This document shows, piece by piece, positions 25,637-33,576 of a stretch of DNA of 64,000 bases (within the stretch, counting starts at the first letter, position 1; every line of letters starts with the position of its first letter). A model generated the notes under the pieces. The model was not told where the DNA came from. It did not search any database and saw only the letters and a list, made by a program, of their open reading frames with translations. The translations under genes were made by a program, and so were the position numbers. The stretch covers positions 1 through 64,000 of the forward strand of contig NZ_PYCN01000013.1 of the NCBI RefSeq assembly GCF_003062295.1. The letters run 5' to 3'. The DNA is from Bradyrhizobium algeriense. Its GTDB lineage: Bacteria > Pseudomonadota > Alphaproteobacteria > Rhizobiales > Xanthobacteraceae.

Positions 25637-26389
25637 ATGAGCGAACGCGACGCCGAGCGCTCCGTCTCGCAAACCGTGCGCGCGCAACTCGCGCTGCGCG
25701 ACATGATCCTGTCCGGGCGGCTGCGCCCGGGCGAGCGCATCTCCGAACTGCAGGCGGTCGAGATCACAGGCGTGTCGCGGACGCCGGTGCGGCTGGCGCT
25801 GGTGCGGCTGGAGGACGAAGGCCTGCTGCAGGCGATCCCCTCCGGCGGCTTCATGGTGAAGGCGTTCACCGAACGCGACATTTTGGACTCGATCGAGCTG
25901 CGCGGCACGCTGGAAGGCCTCGCGGCCCGCTTTGCGGCCGAGCGCGGCGTCAGCGCGCGCAGCCTCGAACCATTGAAGGAATGCCTCGCCGATCTCGACC
26001 AACTGGTTCGCCAGGATCCGATTTCGGTCGAAGCCTTTTCCGCCTATGTGACCATGAACGCGCGCTTTCACGCGCTTCTCAATGAACTCTCCGCAAGCGC
26101 GCCGCTGATCCGCGAAATCGATCGCGTCTCCGCGCTGCCGTTCGCTTCGCCAAGCGCTTTCGTGATGGCGCAGTCGGCACTGCCGGAAGCGCATCAGATC
26201 CTGCTGCTCGGGCAGGATCACCACCGCATCGTGGTGGACGCGATCGAGAACCGCGAGGGCGCGCGGGCCGAGGCCGTGATGCGCGAGCATTCACGCCTCG
26301 CCGCGCGCAATTTGCGGCTCGCGATCCGAAACCGCACGCATCTCGAACTGATGCCGGCGCTCGCTTTGCTCAAATCGTCAGCCGAATAG
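25637..26389 (+). CDS. vanR: GntR/FCD transcriptional regulator, VanR-type
   Basis: A 250-residue regulator. Residues 13-75 form the winged helix (LRDMILSGRLRPGERISELQ, ITGVSRTPVRLALVRLEDEGLL). The C-terminal FCD ligand domain covers about 85-225, with metal or ligand residues in AYVTMNARFHALL and DHHRIVVDAIENRE and the late EHSRLAARNL helix. The gene starts four bases after vanA and ends ten before vanB, so it is embedded in the operon and should autoregulate. The likely inducer is vanillate. Candidate operators are the GTATAC sites before vanA. Confidence 0.87.
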   Translation: MSERDAERSVSQTVRAQLALRDMILSGRLRPGERISELQAVEITGVSRTPVRLALVRLEDEGLLQAIPSGGFMVKAFTERDILDSIELRGTLEGLAARFAAERGVSARSLEPLKECLADLDQLVRQDPISVEAFSAYVTMNARFHALLNELSASAPLIREIDRVSALPFASPSAFVMAQSALPEAHQILLLGQDHHRIVVDAIENREGARAEAVMREHSRLAARNLRLAIRNRTHLELMPALALLKSSAE

Positions 26390-26399
26390 GAAAGCGCCC

Positions 26400-27386
26400 A
26401 TGCGTTTTGCCGAGCAATGGAGCTGGTGCACCGTCGAAGCTATGCGCGACGTGACGCCCACGATCCGCGAATTCAGACTTCGTCCCGAGAACGGCCGCGT
26501 GCCGCCCTACCCGGCCGGCAGCCATATCGGCGTCAGCGTGGTGATCGACGGCCAGCCCACACGGCGCTCCTACTCGCTGGTGGAGAACAGCGATCCCAAC
26601 AGCTATCGGATCGCTGTGCGGCTAGCGCCGGACAGCCGCGGCGGCTCGCGCGGCATGTGGAGCCTGACGCCGGGCGCGCGGATCGAAACGTCAAATCCGG
26701 CGTCCCTGCTCGACATCGACTGGACGAGGAAGAACTATTGCCTGATCGCAGGCGGCATCGGTATCACGCCGATCACAGGTATCGCCGCTGCCCTGCGCCG
26801 CAGGAATATCGCCGCTTCCCTGCACTACGCCGTCAAATCACGCGGCGATGCCGCCTTCCTCGACGAACTCTCGGCGCTGCTCGGCGATCGCTTGATCGTG
26901 CACGCCTCCGATGAAGGCGCCCGGTTCGACCTCGAAGCCACCTTCCGCGCTTTGCCTGACGATGCCATCGCCATCATGTGTGGACCGATGCGGATGCTGG
27001 AGGCGGCGCGGCGCGCCTGGAACGACGCGGGACGCGCGCCGGCCGATCTGCGCTACGAGACCTTCGGCTCCAGCGGCCTGAAGCCGACGGCCGAATTCCG
27101 CGTGCGCCTGAAGGATACCGACACCGAACTCGTCGTGCCGCAGAACAGCTCGATGCTGGACGCGCTGAACGGCGCCGGTTTTGAGGTGATCTCAGACTGC
27201 CAGCGCGGCGAATGCGGCGTCTGCGCAATCGACGTCGTTGCCGTCGAGGGTGAGATCGACCATCGCGACGTCTTCTTCAGCGACCAGCAGAAGCACGACA
27301 ATCGCAAGATCTGCCCCTGCGTGTCGCGCGCGATCGGCGTCGTCACCATCGATACGCTGTACCGGCCGGAAGCGGCGCATCGTTAA
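26400..27386 (+). CDS. vanB: Vanillate O-demethylase reductase subunit
   Basis: A 328-residue phthalate-dioxygenase-reductase-type protein that passes electrons from NADH through flavin and a [2Fe-2S] cluster to VanA. Order: a flavin-binding barrel with RRSYSLVEN (about 58-66), the nucleotide-binding domain with IAGGIGITPITG (about 115-126) and MCGPMRMLEAARRAW, then a C-terminal plant-type ferredoxin with CQRGECGVC and ICPC. Length and order fit VanB. It is the third gene of the van cluster; no protocatechuate genes follow here. Confidence 0.92.
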   Translation: MRFAEQWSWCTVEAMRDVTPTIREFRLRPENGRVPPYPAGSHIGVSVVIDGQPTRRSYSLVENSDPNSYRIAVRLAPDSRGGSRGMWSLTPGARIETSNPASLLDIDWTRKNYCLIAGGIGITPITGIAAALRRRNIAASLHYAVKSRGDAAFLDELSALLGDRLIVHASDEGARFDLEATFRALPDDAIAIMCGPMRMLEAARRAWNDAGRAPADLRYETFGSSGLKPTAEFRVRLKDTDTELVVPQNSSMLDALNGAGFEVISDCQRGECGVCAIDVVAVEGEIDHRDVFFSDQQKHDNRKICPCVSRAIGVVTIDTLYRPEAAHR

Positions 27387-27801
27387 GCGAACATCGTCAG
27401 CGCCGAATGCGCGCCCAGCGCCAGAAGCGGTCATTGAGCCGAAGTCGAATGCCTATCCAAGCCGCGTGGTTGCGTCAGCTCGCTTATCTCCAGGAGAAGG
27501 GCGTGAAATTCGACCGATGCATCGACCATCCCGCGCGGTCATCGGTCAGACGCTTGCTCCTACTCAGCCCTGGTCAATAGATTCTATTCAGCCATGTTAC
27601 TGACGCAATCTCTGTCTTAGTCGATGAGAACTAAGAACACCTGTGCGAGGACCACACTGGTTCCCACAACGGTTCCACTGCCGGTATTGGAACGAATCCG
27701 CAAATAATTGGCGCGAGTTAGTCAACGCATCCGCGTTCGCTTGACCATTTTTTTGCGGCATCGGGAACCCAGCGTTCTAGAAAATCAATCAAGGAGTTAT
27801 G
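27387..27801. other. Intergenic stretch without a recognised gene
   Basis: About 410 bases between vanB and the RlpA-like gene. It is less GC-rich towards the right end. Short open frames are present, but none has a ribosome binding site. I see no hairpin with a T run after vanB. The right end should contain the RlpA-like gene promoter; a TTCTAGAA palindrome lies at about 27774. Confidence 0.45.
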
Positions 27802-28293
27802 ATGTTGTTTCGCTCGCGCGCCGCAATTTGCGGCGCCGTACTTACGCTTGCGTTTTCTGTGCCCGTTGCTCGAAGTGAAATCGTTGCAGTTCATTCAAGC
27901 GCCGTCGTCGATGCCGCTACCGGGGATGCGATCGTTGGCGCTGCATCCACGTACAATCCGTTCCGGCCCGGATGGCGGGAGGGTGGTCCGAACACAGCCT
28001 CCGGTGAGCGCTATGATCCCTCTGTTTGGACGGCTGCCATCAAGACGAGCTTGCGCCAGAAATTTGGCGGGGTCCGATATGCCGCGAGGCCGAAGTATGC
28101 CCTCGTTGAGGCTGTAGGCAAGAAGGTCATCGTCAAGATAAATGACGTTGGGCCACTAACGCCTGGCCGCATCATTGACCTCAATGAGCGAGCGATGCGC
28201 TATTTCGATCCTAGCCTGCAGCTCGGGGTAATTTATAGCGTAATAGTCAGGCCGCTTTCCGGCGACTATTGGGTTCCCGGACCGGTTGGCTGA
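27802..28293 (+). CDS. RlpA-like double-psi beta-barrel protein
   Basis: A 163-residue exported protein; AAGGAG lies five bases before the ATG at 27802 (another ATG directly precedes it). The signal peptide is RAAICGAVLTLAFSVPVARS. The body is an RlpA-type double-psi barrel: GAASTYNPF, NTASGERYDPSVWTAA, and VIVKINDVGPLTPGRIIDLNERAM, which matches the conserved ND-x-GP-x-x-x-GRxIDLS core of RlpA. RlpA proteins are septal lytic transglycosylases acting on glycan strands lacking stem peptides, but this one lacks the C-terminal SPOR domain and has an Asn-rich insert, so activity is uncertain. Confidence 0.85.
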   Translation: MLFRSRAAICGAVLTLAFSVPVARSEIVAVHSSAVVDAATGDAIVGAASTYNPFRPGWREGGPNTASGERYDPSVWTAAIKTSLRQKFGGVRYAARPKYALVEAVGKKVIVKINDVGPLTPGRIIDLNERAMRYFDPSLQLGVIYSVIVRPLSGDYWVPGPVG

Positions 28294-28417
28294 ACATCGC
28301 ACGTGAAAGAAGCAGAGCAAGACATGAGAGTTTCGGCGAATGTCCGCTCTGCACCATGAACCGCCACTGCGGGCAACCGGATGGCGCACGCGCACGCGGT
28401 CTTCAAGCAACGGCTGA

Positions 28418-28777
28418 TCAGCCGCAATTCCAGATCGGCCCGATCGGCGTCCGCGTCCAGCAGGGGCCGAAGCTGCCGCCATTGTAGCGACCGCCGTAAA
28501 AGCCAGGCCGGCCGAAATAGTGCCAGTCGCCATCGTACCCGTAATAACTTGGGGTTGGATCGATATACCAGGGGCGCTGGTTGCGGCGCGCCACGCGCGA
28601 AGTCGAAGCTTTCCGGGCGTCAGCTGGAAGGCTGTTATTCGGTGGCTGCTGATAGCCCGGCAGGAAGCCGTATCCGTGCCAGCGTGGCGCCGGCCGCTTA
28701 TGAGCCGGCGCAGCCGGCGCGACGACCGGCAGCAGCGATAGGATGATAGCAATCAATGGAAACACGAGGCGCGACAT
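28418..28777 (-). CDS. Small exported aromatic/glycine-rich protein
   Basis: A 119-residue protein with a signal peptide (RLVFPLIAIILSLLPVVAPA). The mature part is rich in Tyr, Pro, Gly and Arg (PSYYGYDGDWHYFGRPGFYG) and ends in an FGPCWTRTPIGPIWNCG motif with two Cys that probably form a disulfide. Short secreted proteins with this C-terminus are frequent in Bradyrhizobium; no function is known. Confidence 0.75.
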   Translation of the reverse strand: MSRLVFPLIAIILSLLPVVAPAAPAHKRPAPRWHGYGFLPGYQQPPNNSLPADARKASTSRVARRNQRPWYIDPTPSYYGYDGDWHYFGRPGFYGGRYNGGSFGPCWTRTPIGPIWNCG

Positions 28778-28868
28778 CAGCGCACCATAGACGGCCGACT
28801 GTTGAGAGGCGATTCAAATCTGAGTGCCCATTGCAGCGCAGTTGCTTCCGGTTCGCTTGCGAAACAAC

Positions 28869-28922
28869 CGCTTTTGCGCCAGGAGCAGTCGTCCCGACAA
28901 GGGCGCGATTGTCCCAAAGCGG
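28869..28922 (+). repeat. Direct repeat left of methyltransferase gene
   Basis: This stretch of 54 bases matches 30010-30062 in the same orientation with six or seven differences, including one indel, and an identical core GTCCCGACAAGGGCGCGATT. The two copies bracket the class I methyltransferase gene. Confidence 0.7.
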
Positions 28923-28951
28923 AAGGTTAGTATCATCCGGTCCACGCGGTA

Positions 28952-29878
28952 TTAAACCGGGCGCGACACCACCGTCAAACCATTCGATAGCGCATTGCTG
29001 TCGATCGCTGCGATCGTGCGCGCGACAAGTTGCGGCAGGCCGGGAAAGGCCGCGAGATTCGGAAACACCTTGCGCACGAGGAATCCGTGCAAACTCAGAT
29101 CCTTCTTGATCCGCAGTACCTCGTAGTCCGCGGCCGAGAAGCAGGTGCGCGCCGCTCGTTCGTTGAAGTAATTCCAGTGGTCGACAAAGTAGGAGAGCGG
29201 CCGGTTGTTGCCGCGAAGCCGCGCCCAGGTGAGTTCAGCCTTGCGTCGCCAACTTCCTTCATTGGGGAAGCGGAAGATCAGGACGCCGCCATCGGCGAGC
29301 ACGGGCTTGAGCGAGCGTAAGGTGCCGACTGGATCGAGCATATGCTCGAAAACCTGGTCCGAAACGATGCAATCGAAGCGGTCGGTGCCGACAATGTCAC
29401 CGATCTTGCGCCAGTCGCCGGACACAATGGTGACGCCATTCTCGCGCGCCACCTCCGCGCGGGCGGGATCGCCTTCGAAGCCGACCACGTCGAAACCGCG
29501 CTTCATCAACATCGGCAGCAGCTGCGAGGCCCCGCATCCGAGATCGAGGACGCGTAATCCTGGCGCCCAGCGCTCGATCAATGGAATGAGCGAATAGGGA
29601 TAATCGTTCTCATCGAAAATCCGCTTCCAGGCGAAATGCGCGCGCTGCTGGGCGATCCTTTCAGGCGACGCGAAGGTGGCTGCCGTCTCGTCCTCGACCT
29701 TTTCAATCCGTTCCGGCCGGTCGGCAACGAAGCGGCCGGTGCAGGACCTGCACTCGTACACCAGATAAAGCCGACGGCTCGTATCATCGAGCGCGCGCAA
29801 ATTCGTATCGTGGATGTCGACCGAGGAGCAAAACGGGCAACAGGATACGATCTGAGGGTGTGGGGCGTGAGAGTTCAC
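28952..29878 (-). CDS. Zinc-ribbon class I SAM methyltransferase
   Basis: A 308-residue protein. I chose the GTG at 29878, eight bases after AAGGGAG; upstream GTG and TTG codons lack this. The N-terminal part has CCPFCSS and CRSC, a four-Cys zinc ribbon. The methyltransferase domain begins near 105 with LRVLDLGCGASQLLPML (motif I), then VVGFEGDP and FDCIVSDQVFEHM. This plan (zinc ribbon plus methyltransferase 23/11) is common in enzymes acting on sugars or polyketide-like substrates in surface-polysaccharide clusters, but no such cluster is here. Two direct repeats flank the gene. Confidence 0.85.
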   Translation of the reverse strand: MNSHAPHPQIVSCCPFCSSVDIHDTNLRALDDTSRRLYLVYECRSCTGRFVADRPERIEKVEDETAATFASPERIAQQRAHFAWKRIFDENDYPYSLIPLIERWAPGLRVLDLGCGASQLLPMLMKRGFDVVGFEGDPARAEVARENGVTIVSGDWRKIGDIVGTDRFDCIVSDQVFEHMLDPVGTLRSLKPVLADGGVLIFRFPNEGSWRRKAELTWARLRGNNRPLSYFVDHWNYFNERAARTCFSAADYEVLRIKKDLSLHGFLVRKVFPNLAAFPGLPQLVARTIAAIDSNALSNGLTVVSRPV

Positions 29879-30162
29879 TGCGAAGTCTCCCTTCAACACA
29901 ACTCGTTTCGGTCACTCCTGAGCAAAAAAAACGGCTTTCGTTAGACGCCTTTTGGGCCGATGTCTGCTCATGGCAGCACCTAGCCGACATGGGTAATTTG
30001 CCGAATGATCGCTTTTCGCCAGAAGCGGCCGTCCCGACAAGGGCGCGATTGACCCAATGCGGGCTCGACGTAAGGCTCTTCTTGACCTTTACGCCGGCTA
30101 GCCGGACTAGCTTCTGCTTAGGCGCCTCAACTCTGGCATCCAGTACCTAATCTCATCACGGC
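29879..30162. other. Intergenic region with the second direct repeat
   Basis: About 280 bases upstream of the methyltransferase and downstream of the GMC oxidoreductase gene. It contains the repeat copy at 30010-30062 and a GATGTCTGCTCATGGCAGC segment that looks like degenerate intergenic repeat. I see no gene. Confidence 0.45.
30010..30062 (+). repeat. Direct repeat right of methyltransferase gene
   Basis: Second copy of the 54-base repeat at 28869-28922, same orientation, sharing the core GTCCCGACAAGGGCGCGATT. Confidence 0.7.
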
Positions 30163-31806
30163 CTAGGCCTGCACGGGAAACTTCACCGCCTCCAGCGCGG
30201 TCTTGCCGCGGATCATGTCGGAGGCCTTGTCGGCGATCATCAGCGTCGAGGCGTTGAGATTGGCCGAGATCATCCGCGGCATGATCGAGGCGTCGACCAC
30301 GCGCAGGCCCTGCAGCCCGTGCACGCGCAACTGGTCGTCGACCACGGCCCATTTGGCATCCGCCGGTCCCATGCGACAGGTGCAGCCGGGATGGAACGTG
30401 GTGGTGCCGCGCTCGGTGGCGGCGGCCAGGAATTCGTCGTCGCTCTGCACCTTTGGTCCAGGGAAATCCTCGTAGGCATAATAGGGCGCGAGCGGCGCGG
30501 ACGACAGCAGCCGGCGCGCCAGCTTCATGCCGGCGACGACGACGCGGCGATCGATCTCTTCGACCAGGTAATTGGTCTGGATGATCGGCGCCGCGAATGG
30601 ATCGGCGGAGCGGATGCGGACATAGCCGCGGCTCTCCGGGCGCTGCTGCCATGAGGCCACCGTCATGCCGGGCTCGTCTTCGAGCTGGCCCTGCACGCCT
30701 TCCTTGTAGCTCGCGGGTGTAAACGTGAGCTGCAGGTCGGAGCTTTCGGTGGTCTCGCCGGAGTGCCAGAAGCAATAGACCATGGTCGGCGACAGCGAGA
30801 GCAGGCCGCGCCGCGTCGTCGCCCATTTCAGCGCCTCGACCCACAGGCTCACGCCGCGCCTGAGTTCATTGATGGTCCGGATGTTCTTGACGCGCGCGAC
30901 CGAGCGCGGCGCGTAGTGATCCTGCAGGCCTTCGCCGACGCCGGGCAGCGCGTGACGGACCTCGATGCCGTGCGACTGCAACAATTCCGGCGAACCGACG
31001 CCGGACAATTGCAGCACCTGCGGCGAGTTGTAGGTGCCACCGGAAAGAATGACTTCCTTGCTGGCGCGCACTTCGACGGGCACGCCGCCCTTGCCGCCTT
31101 TGAGATAGCGCACGCCGACCGCGCGCTTGCCCTCGAAGATGAGGTTGGTGACATGCGCATGGGTCCGCACATCGACATTGCCTCGTTTGCGCGCCGGATG
31201 CAGGAACGCTTTGGCCGCGCTCATGCGCAGGCCCTTCTCGATGGTGCGCTGGCAGTAGGACACGCCCTCCTGGATCGCGCCGTTATAGTCGGGGTTGCGC
31301 GGAATCCCGAGGCTCATGGCGCCTTCCATGAAGGCCTCGCACAGCGGATCGTTCCAATCCATGGTGGTGACGGTGAGACTGCCGTCGCGGCCGCGATAGG
31401 TCTCGTCGCCCTCGCCGACCCGCCGCTCCAGCCGCTTGAAATAGGGCAGTATGTCCGGATAGCCCCAGCCGCGATTGCCGAGCTGCGCCCAGGTGTCGAA
31501 ATCCTGGCGCTGGCCGCGGTTGTAGATGTGGCCGTTGATCGAGGACGATCCTCCCAGCGTCTTGCCGCGCGGCGCATAGATGCTGCGGCCGCCGGTCCAA
31601 GGGCCTGGCTCTTGGCTGTAGCCCCAGTTGACGCTCTTCATGTGGAACGTCTTGATGAAGCCGGCCGGCAGGTGGATGTAGGGATGCCAGTCGCTCGGCC
31701 CCGCTTCCAGCACGCAGACGCGGCTCGCAGAATCTTCGCTAAGGCGGTTGGCGAGCACGCTGCCTGCGGAGCCCGCGCCGATAATCACGTAATCGAACGT
31801 TTCCAT
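30163..31806 (-). CDS. GMC family oxidoreductase
   Basis: A 547-residue FAD-dependent alcohol or choline dehydrogenase-like enzyme. The FAD Rossmann motif is VIIGAGSAGSVLANRLSED; GMC signature 1 is in KTLGGSSSINGHIYNRG; signature 2 is in SGGTYNSPQVLQLSGVG. The C-terminal catalytic region carries FHPGCTCRMG (His) and SANLNASTLMIADKASD (Asn). The size and the CTCRMG motif are as in choline dehydrogenases and polyethylene-glycol or alcohol dehydrogenases. No betaine aldehyde dehydrogenase is adjacent, so choline is not the obvious substrate. A GNAT gene lies 24 bases upstream in the same direction. Confidence 0.92.
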   Translation of the reverse strand: METFDYVIIGAGSAGSVLANRLSEDSASRVCVLEAGPSDWHPYIHLPAGFIKTFHMKSVNWGYSQEPGPWTGGRSIYAPRGKTLGGSSSINGHIYNRGQRQDFDTWAQLGNRGWGYPDILPYFKRLERRVGEGDETYRGRDGSLTVTTMDWNDPLCEAFMEGAMSLGIPRNPDYNGAIQEGVSYCQRTIEKGLRMSAAKAFLHPARKRGNVDVRTHAHVTNLIFEGKRAVGVRYLKGGKGGVPVEVRASKEVILSGGTYNSPQVLQLSGVGSPELLQSHGIEVRHALPGVGEGLQDHYAPRSVARVKNIRTINELRRGVSLWVEALKWATTRRGLLSLSPTMVYCFWHSGETTESSDLQLTFTPASYKEGVQGQLEDEPGMTVASWQQRPESRGYVRIRSADPFAAPIIQTNYLVEEIDRRVVVAGMKLARRLLSSAPLAPYYAYEDFPGPKVQSDDEFLAAATERGTTTFHPGCTCRMGPADAKWAVVDDQLRVHGLQGLRVVDASIMPRMISANLNASTLMIADKASDMIRGKTALEAVKFPVQA

Positions 31807-31830
31807 CGTATCGTTTCTAGCGCGGCCTGT

Positions 31831-32424
31831 TCACCGCGTCTTTTCGTTGAGTTGATAGGTGAGATGCGCCTTCACCGTCGGCCATTCGCTGGCGATGATG
31901 CTGTAAACCACGGTGTCGCGCAACGTGCCGTTCGGCGCGATCTGGTGGCTTCTCAGGATACCGTCCTGCTTGGCGCCCAGACGCTCGATGCCCCGGCGGC
32001 TCTGGTGATTGAAGAAATGCGTGCGGAACTCGACCGCAATGCAATTGAGCTGCTCGAAGGCGTGCGTCAGCAGCAACAATTTGCACTGCGTATTGAGCGC
32101 GCTGCGCTGCACGCGCCTGGCGTACCACGTCGAGCCGATCTCGACGCGGCGGTTGCCGGCATCGACGTTCATGTAGGTCGTCATGCCGGCAATCTTGCCG
32201 TCGGCATCATGCACCGTGAACGGCAGCATCGAACCGGCCGCAAACAGGCCGAGCCGCCGGTCGATTTCCGTTTTCATGTTATCGGCGGTCGGGATCGCGG
32301 TGTACCAGAGCTTCCACAGCTCGCCGTCCTTCACGGCTTCCACAAGTCCGTCGATGTGATCGTGCGACAACGGCTCCAGCCGCGCGTGCGCGCCTTGAAG
32401 GGTAACCGGTTCAAGAAAGGCCAT
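31831..32424 (-). CDS. GNAT family N-acetyltransferase
   Basis: A 197-residue acetyltransferase of the RimJ/RimL-like group. The ATG at 32424 follows GGAGTTATAGA. Family features are the opening VTLQGAHARLEPLSHDHIDGL, the central strand NRRVEIGSTWYARRVQRSALNT, and LNCIAVEFRTHFFNHQSRRGIERLGAKQDGILR, the acetyl-CoA and substrate region with N-x-x-S-R-R-x-I-E-(R/K)-x-G-A. The acceptor is unknown. It sits between a GMC oxidoreductase and an SMP-30 gene, all on the same strand. Confidence 0.9.
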   Translation of the reverse strand: MAFLEPVTLQGAHARLEPLSHDHIDGLVEAVKDGELWKLWYTAIPTADNMKTEIDRRLGLFAAGSMLPFTVHDADGKIAGMTTYMNVDAGNRRVEIGSTWYARRVQRSALNTQCKLLLLTHAFEQLNCIAVEFRTHFFNHQSRRGIERLGAKQDGILRSHQIAPNGTLRDTVVYSIIASEWPTVKAHLTYQLNEKTR

Positions 32425-32443
32425 TCTATAACTCCGCTCTCTC

Positions 32444-32494
32444 CCCGTCATTGCCTGCGACAAACGCGAAGCGTTTGTCGCAGGCAATGACGGG
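32444..32494. repeat. Perfect long hairpin between SMP-30 and GNAT genes
   Basis: Two perfectly complementary 24-base arms, starting CCCGTCATTGCCTGCGACAA, enclose only a three-base GAA loop. The element ends six bases before the stop codon of the SMP-30 gene and precedes the GNAT start by 20 bases. The CGTCATTGC end resembles the ends of the family C repeats, so it may be a minimal version of that family. Confidence 0.9.
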
Positions 32495-32499
32495 TACCA

Positions 32500-33426
32500 T
32501 CACTTGTTCAAAAAATTCAGCGCCAGACCCGGACGCGCCCAGTCCATGGCGATCAGTTCGCCCTTGCCCGACAGCGTGATGTAGGCGGTCTTCAGCTCGG
32601 GCCCGCCGAAGGCGATATTGGTGGTGACACGATCGCCGGTCGGCACCTGCTCGATCAGCGTGCCGTCGGGCGCGATCACCGAGATGCAGCCCGACACCAG
32701 CGTCGCCACGCAGACATTCCCGCTCGCCTCCACCGCCATCGAATCGAACATCTGGTAGCCGCCGAGCCCCGCGATCGGCTTGCCGCGCTCGCCGCGATAG
32801 ATCACGTCGCGCGGCTTGATGGCGCCGGGCTCGGCAATTTCATAGGCCCAGAGCCGCGCCGTCGGCGTCTCCGCGATGTAGACCGTCTTCTCGTCCGGCG
32901 ACAGGCCGATGCCGTTGGCGGGCAGCACGCCGTGCACGGCCTCGACGATCTCCTTCATGCCCGGCTTGAGATAGTAGAACGCGCCGACATCCATCTCGCG
33001 GGCGCGACGCTTGCCGAGGTCGGAGAACCAGAGTCCGCCGTGCCTGTCGAACACCAGGTCGTTCGGCCCGCGCAGGCCGTGCTCGTCGCATCTGTCGACG
33101 ACGGTTTCGACCTTGCCGCTTTGCAGGTCAACCCGCTGGATCGAGCCGCCCTGATAATCATCGGATTGCGGCCCCGGCATGATCATCTTGCCGGTAGGAA
33201 TCCAGCTGAAGCCGCCATTGTTGCAGATGTACATCTTGCCGTCGGGCCCGAGCGCTGCGCCATTGGGGCCGCCGGGAATCTGCGCGACCACCTCCTTGCG
33301 CCCGTCAGGATAAACCCGCGTCAGCCGCTTGCCGCGGATTTCGACCAGCACGACCGAGCCGTCGGGCATGACGACCGGGCCTTCCGGAAACTCCAGATCG
33401 GTGGCGAGAACGCGGATATCGGCCAT
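32500..33426 (-). CDS. SMP-30/gluconolactonase/LRE family protein
   Basis: A 308-residue six-bladed beta-propeller of the senescence-marker-protein-30 family, metal-dependent lactonases. The N-terminal Glu ligand is in LEFPEGPVVMPDG, and the other metal ligands fit in LRGPNDLVFDRHGGLWFSD and PANGIGLSPDEKTVYIAET. Repeated PDG/SDL propeller turns are seen throughout. Likely activity is hydrolysis of a sugar or aldonic lactone. There is no signal peptide. It is the first gene in a minus-strand run with GNAT and GMC oxidoreductase. Confidence 0.92.
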   Translation of the reverse strand: MADIRVLATDLEFPEGPVVMPDGSVVLVEIRGKRLTRVYPDGRKEVVAQIPGGPNGAALGPDGKMYICNNGGFSWIPTGKMIMPGPQSDDYQGGSIQRVDLQSGKVETVVDRCDEHGLRGPNDLVFDRHGGLWFSDLGKRRAREMDVGAFYYLKPGMKEIVEAVHGVLPANGIGLSPDEKTVYIAETPTARLWAYEIAEPGAIKPRDVIYRGERGKPIAGLGGYQMFDSMAVEASGNVCVATLVSGCISVIAPDGTLIEQVPTGDRVTTNIAFGGPELKTAYITLSGKGELIAMDWARPGLALNFLNK

Positions 33427-33576
33427 GAATCCTCCCGGCTTGCTTTTGGCTGCAGGCGGACTTCAGGCTCGACCCCGCACGCGCAACAATTCGTTGCGTC
33501 ATGTTATGGCAAAGTCGATATCGCTTGCCAAGCAACCGCGGGCAATCCCGCGGCGCAGGGCAGCATTGCGGTGATG

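Noticed and set aside
23246..27386. O-methyltransferase and van genes considered as one aromatic gene island
   Set aside because: The O-methyltransferase is divergent and its substrate is unknown; adjacency alone does not support a shared pathway.
28869..30062. The direct repeats considered as attachment sites of an integrated element
   Set aside because: Only one ordinary methyltransferase gene lies between them; no integrase or tRNA is present, so I report them only as repeats.
30763..32490. A 575-codon open frame on the plus strand opposite the GMC oxidoreductase and GNAT genes
   Set aside because: It has no domain, is rich in Arg, Ala, His and Asp as expected for antisense of GC-rich genes, and both opposing genes have clear families and catalytic motifs.
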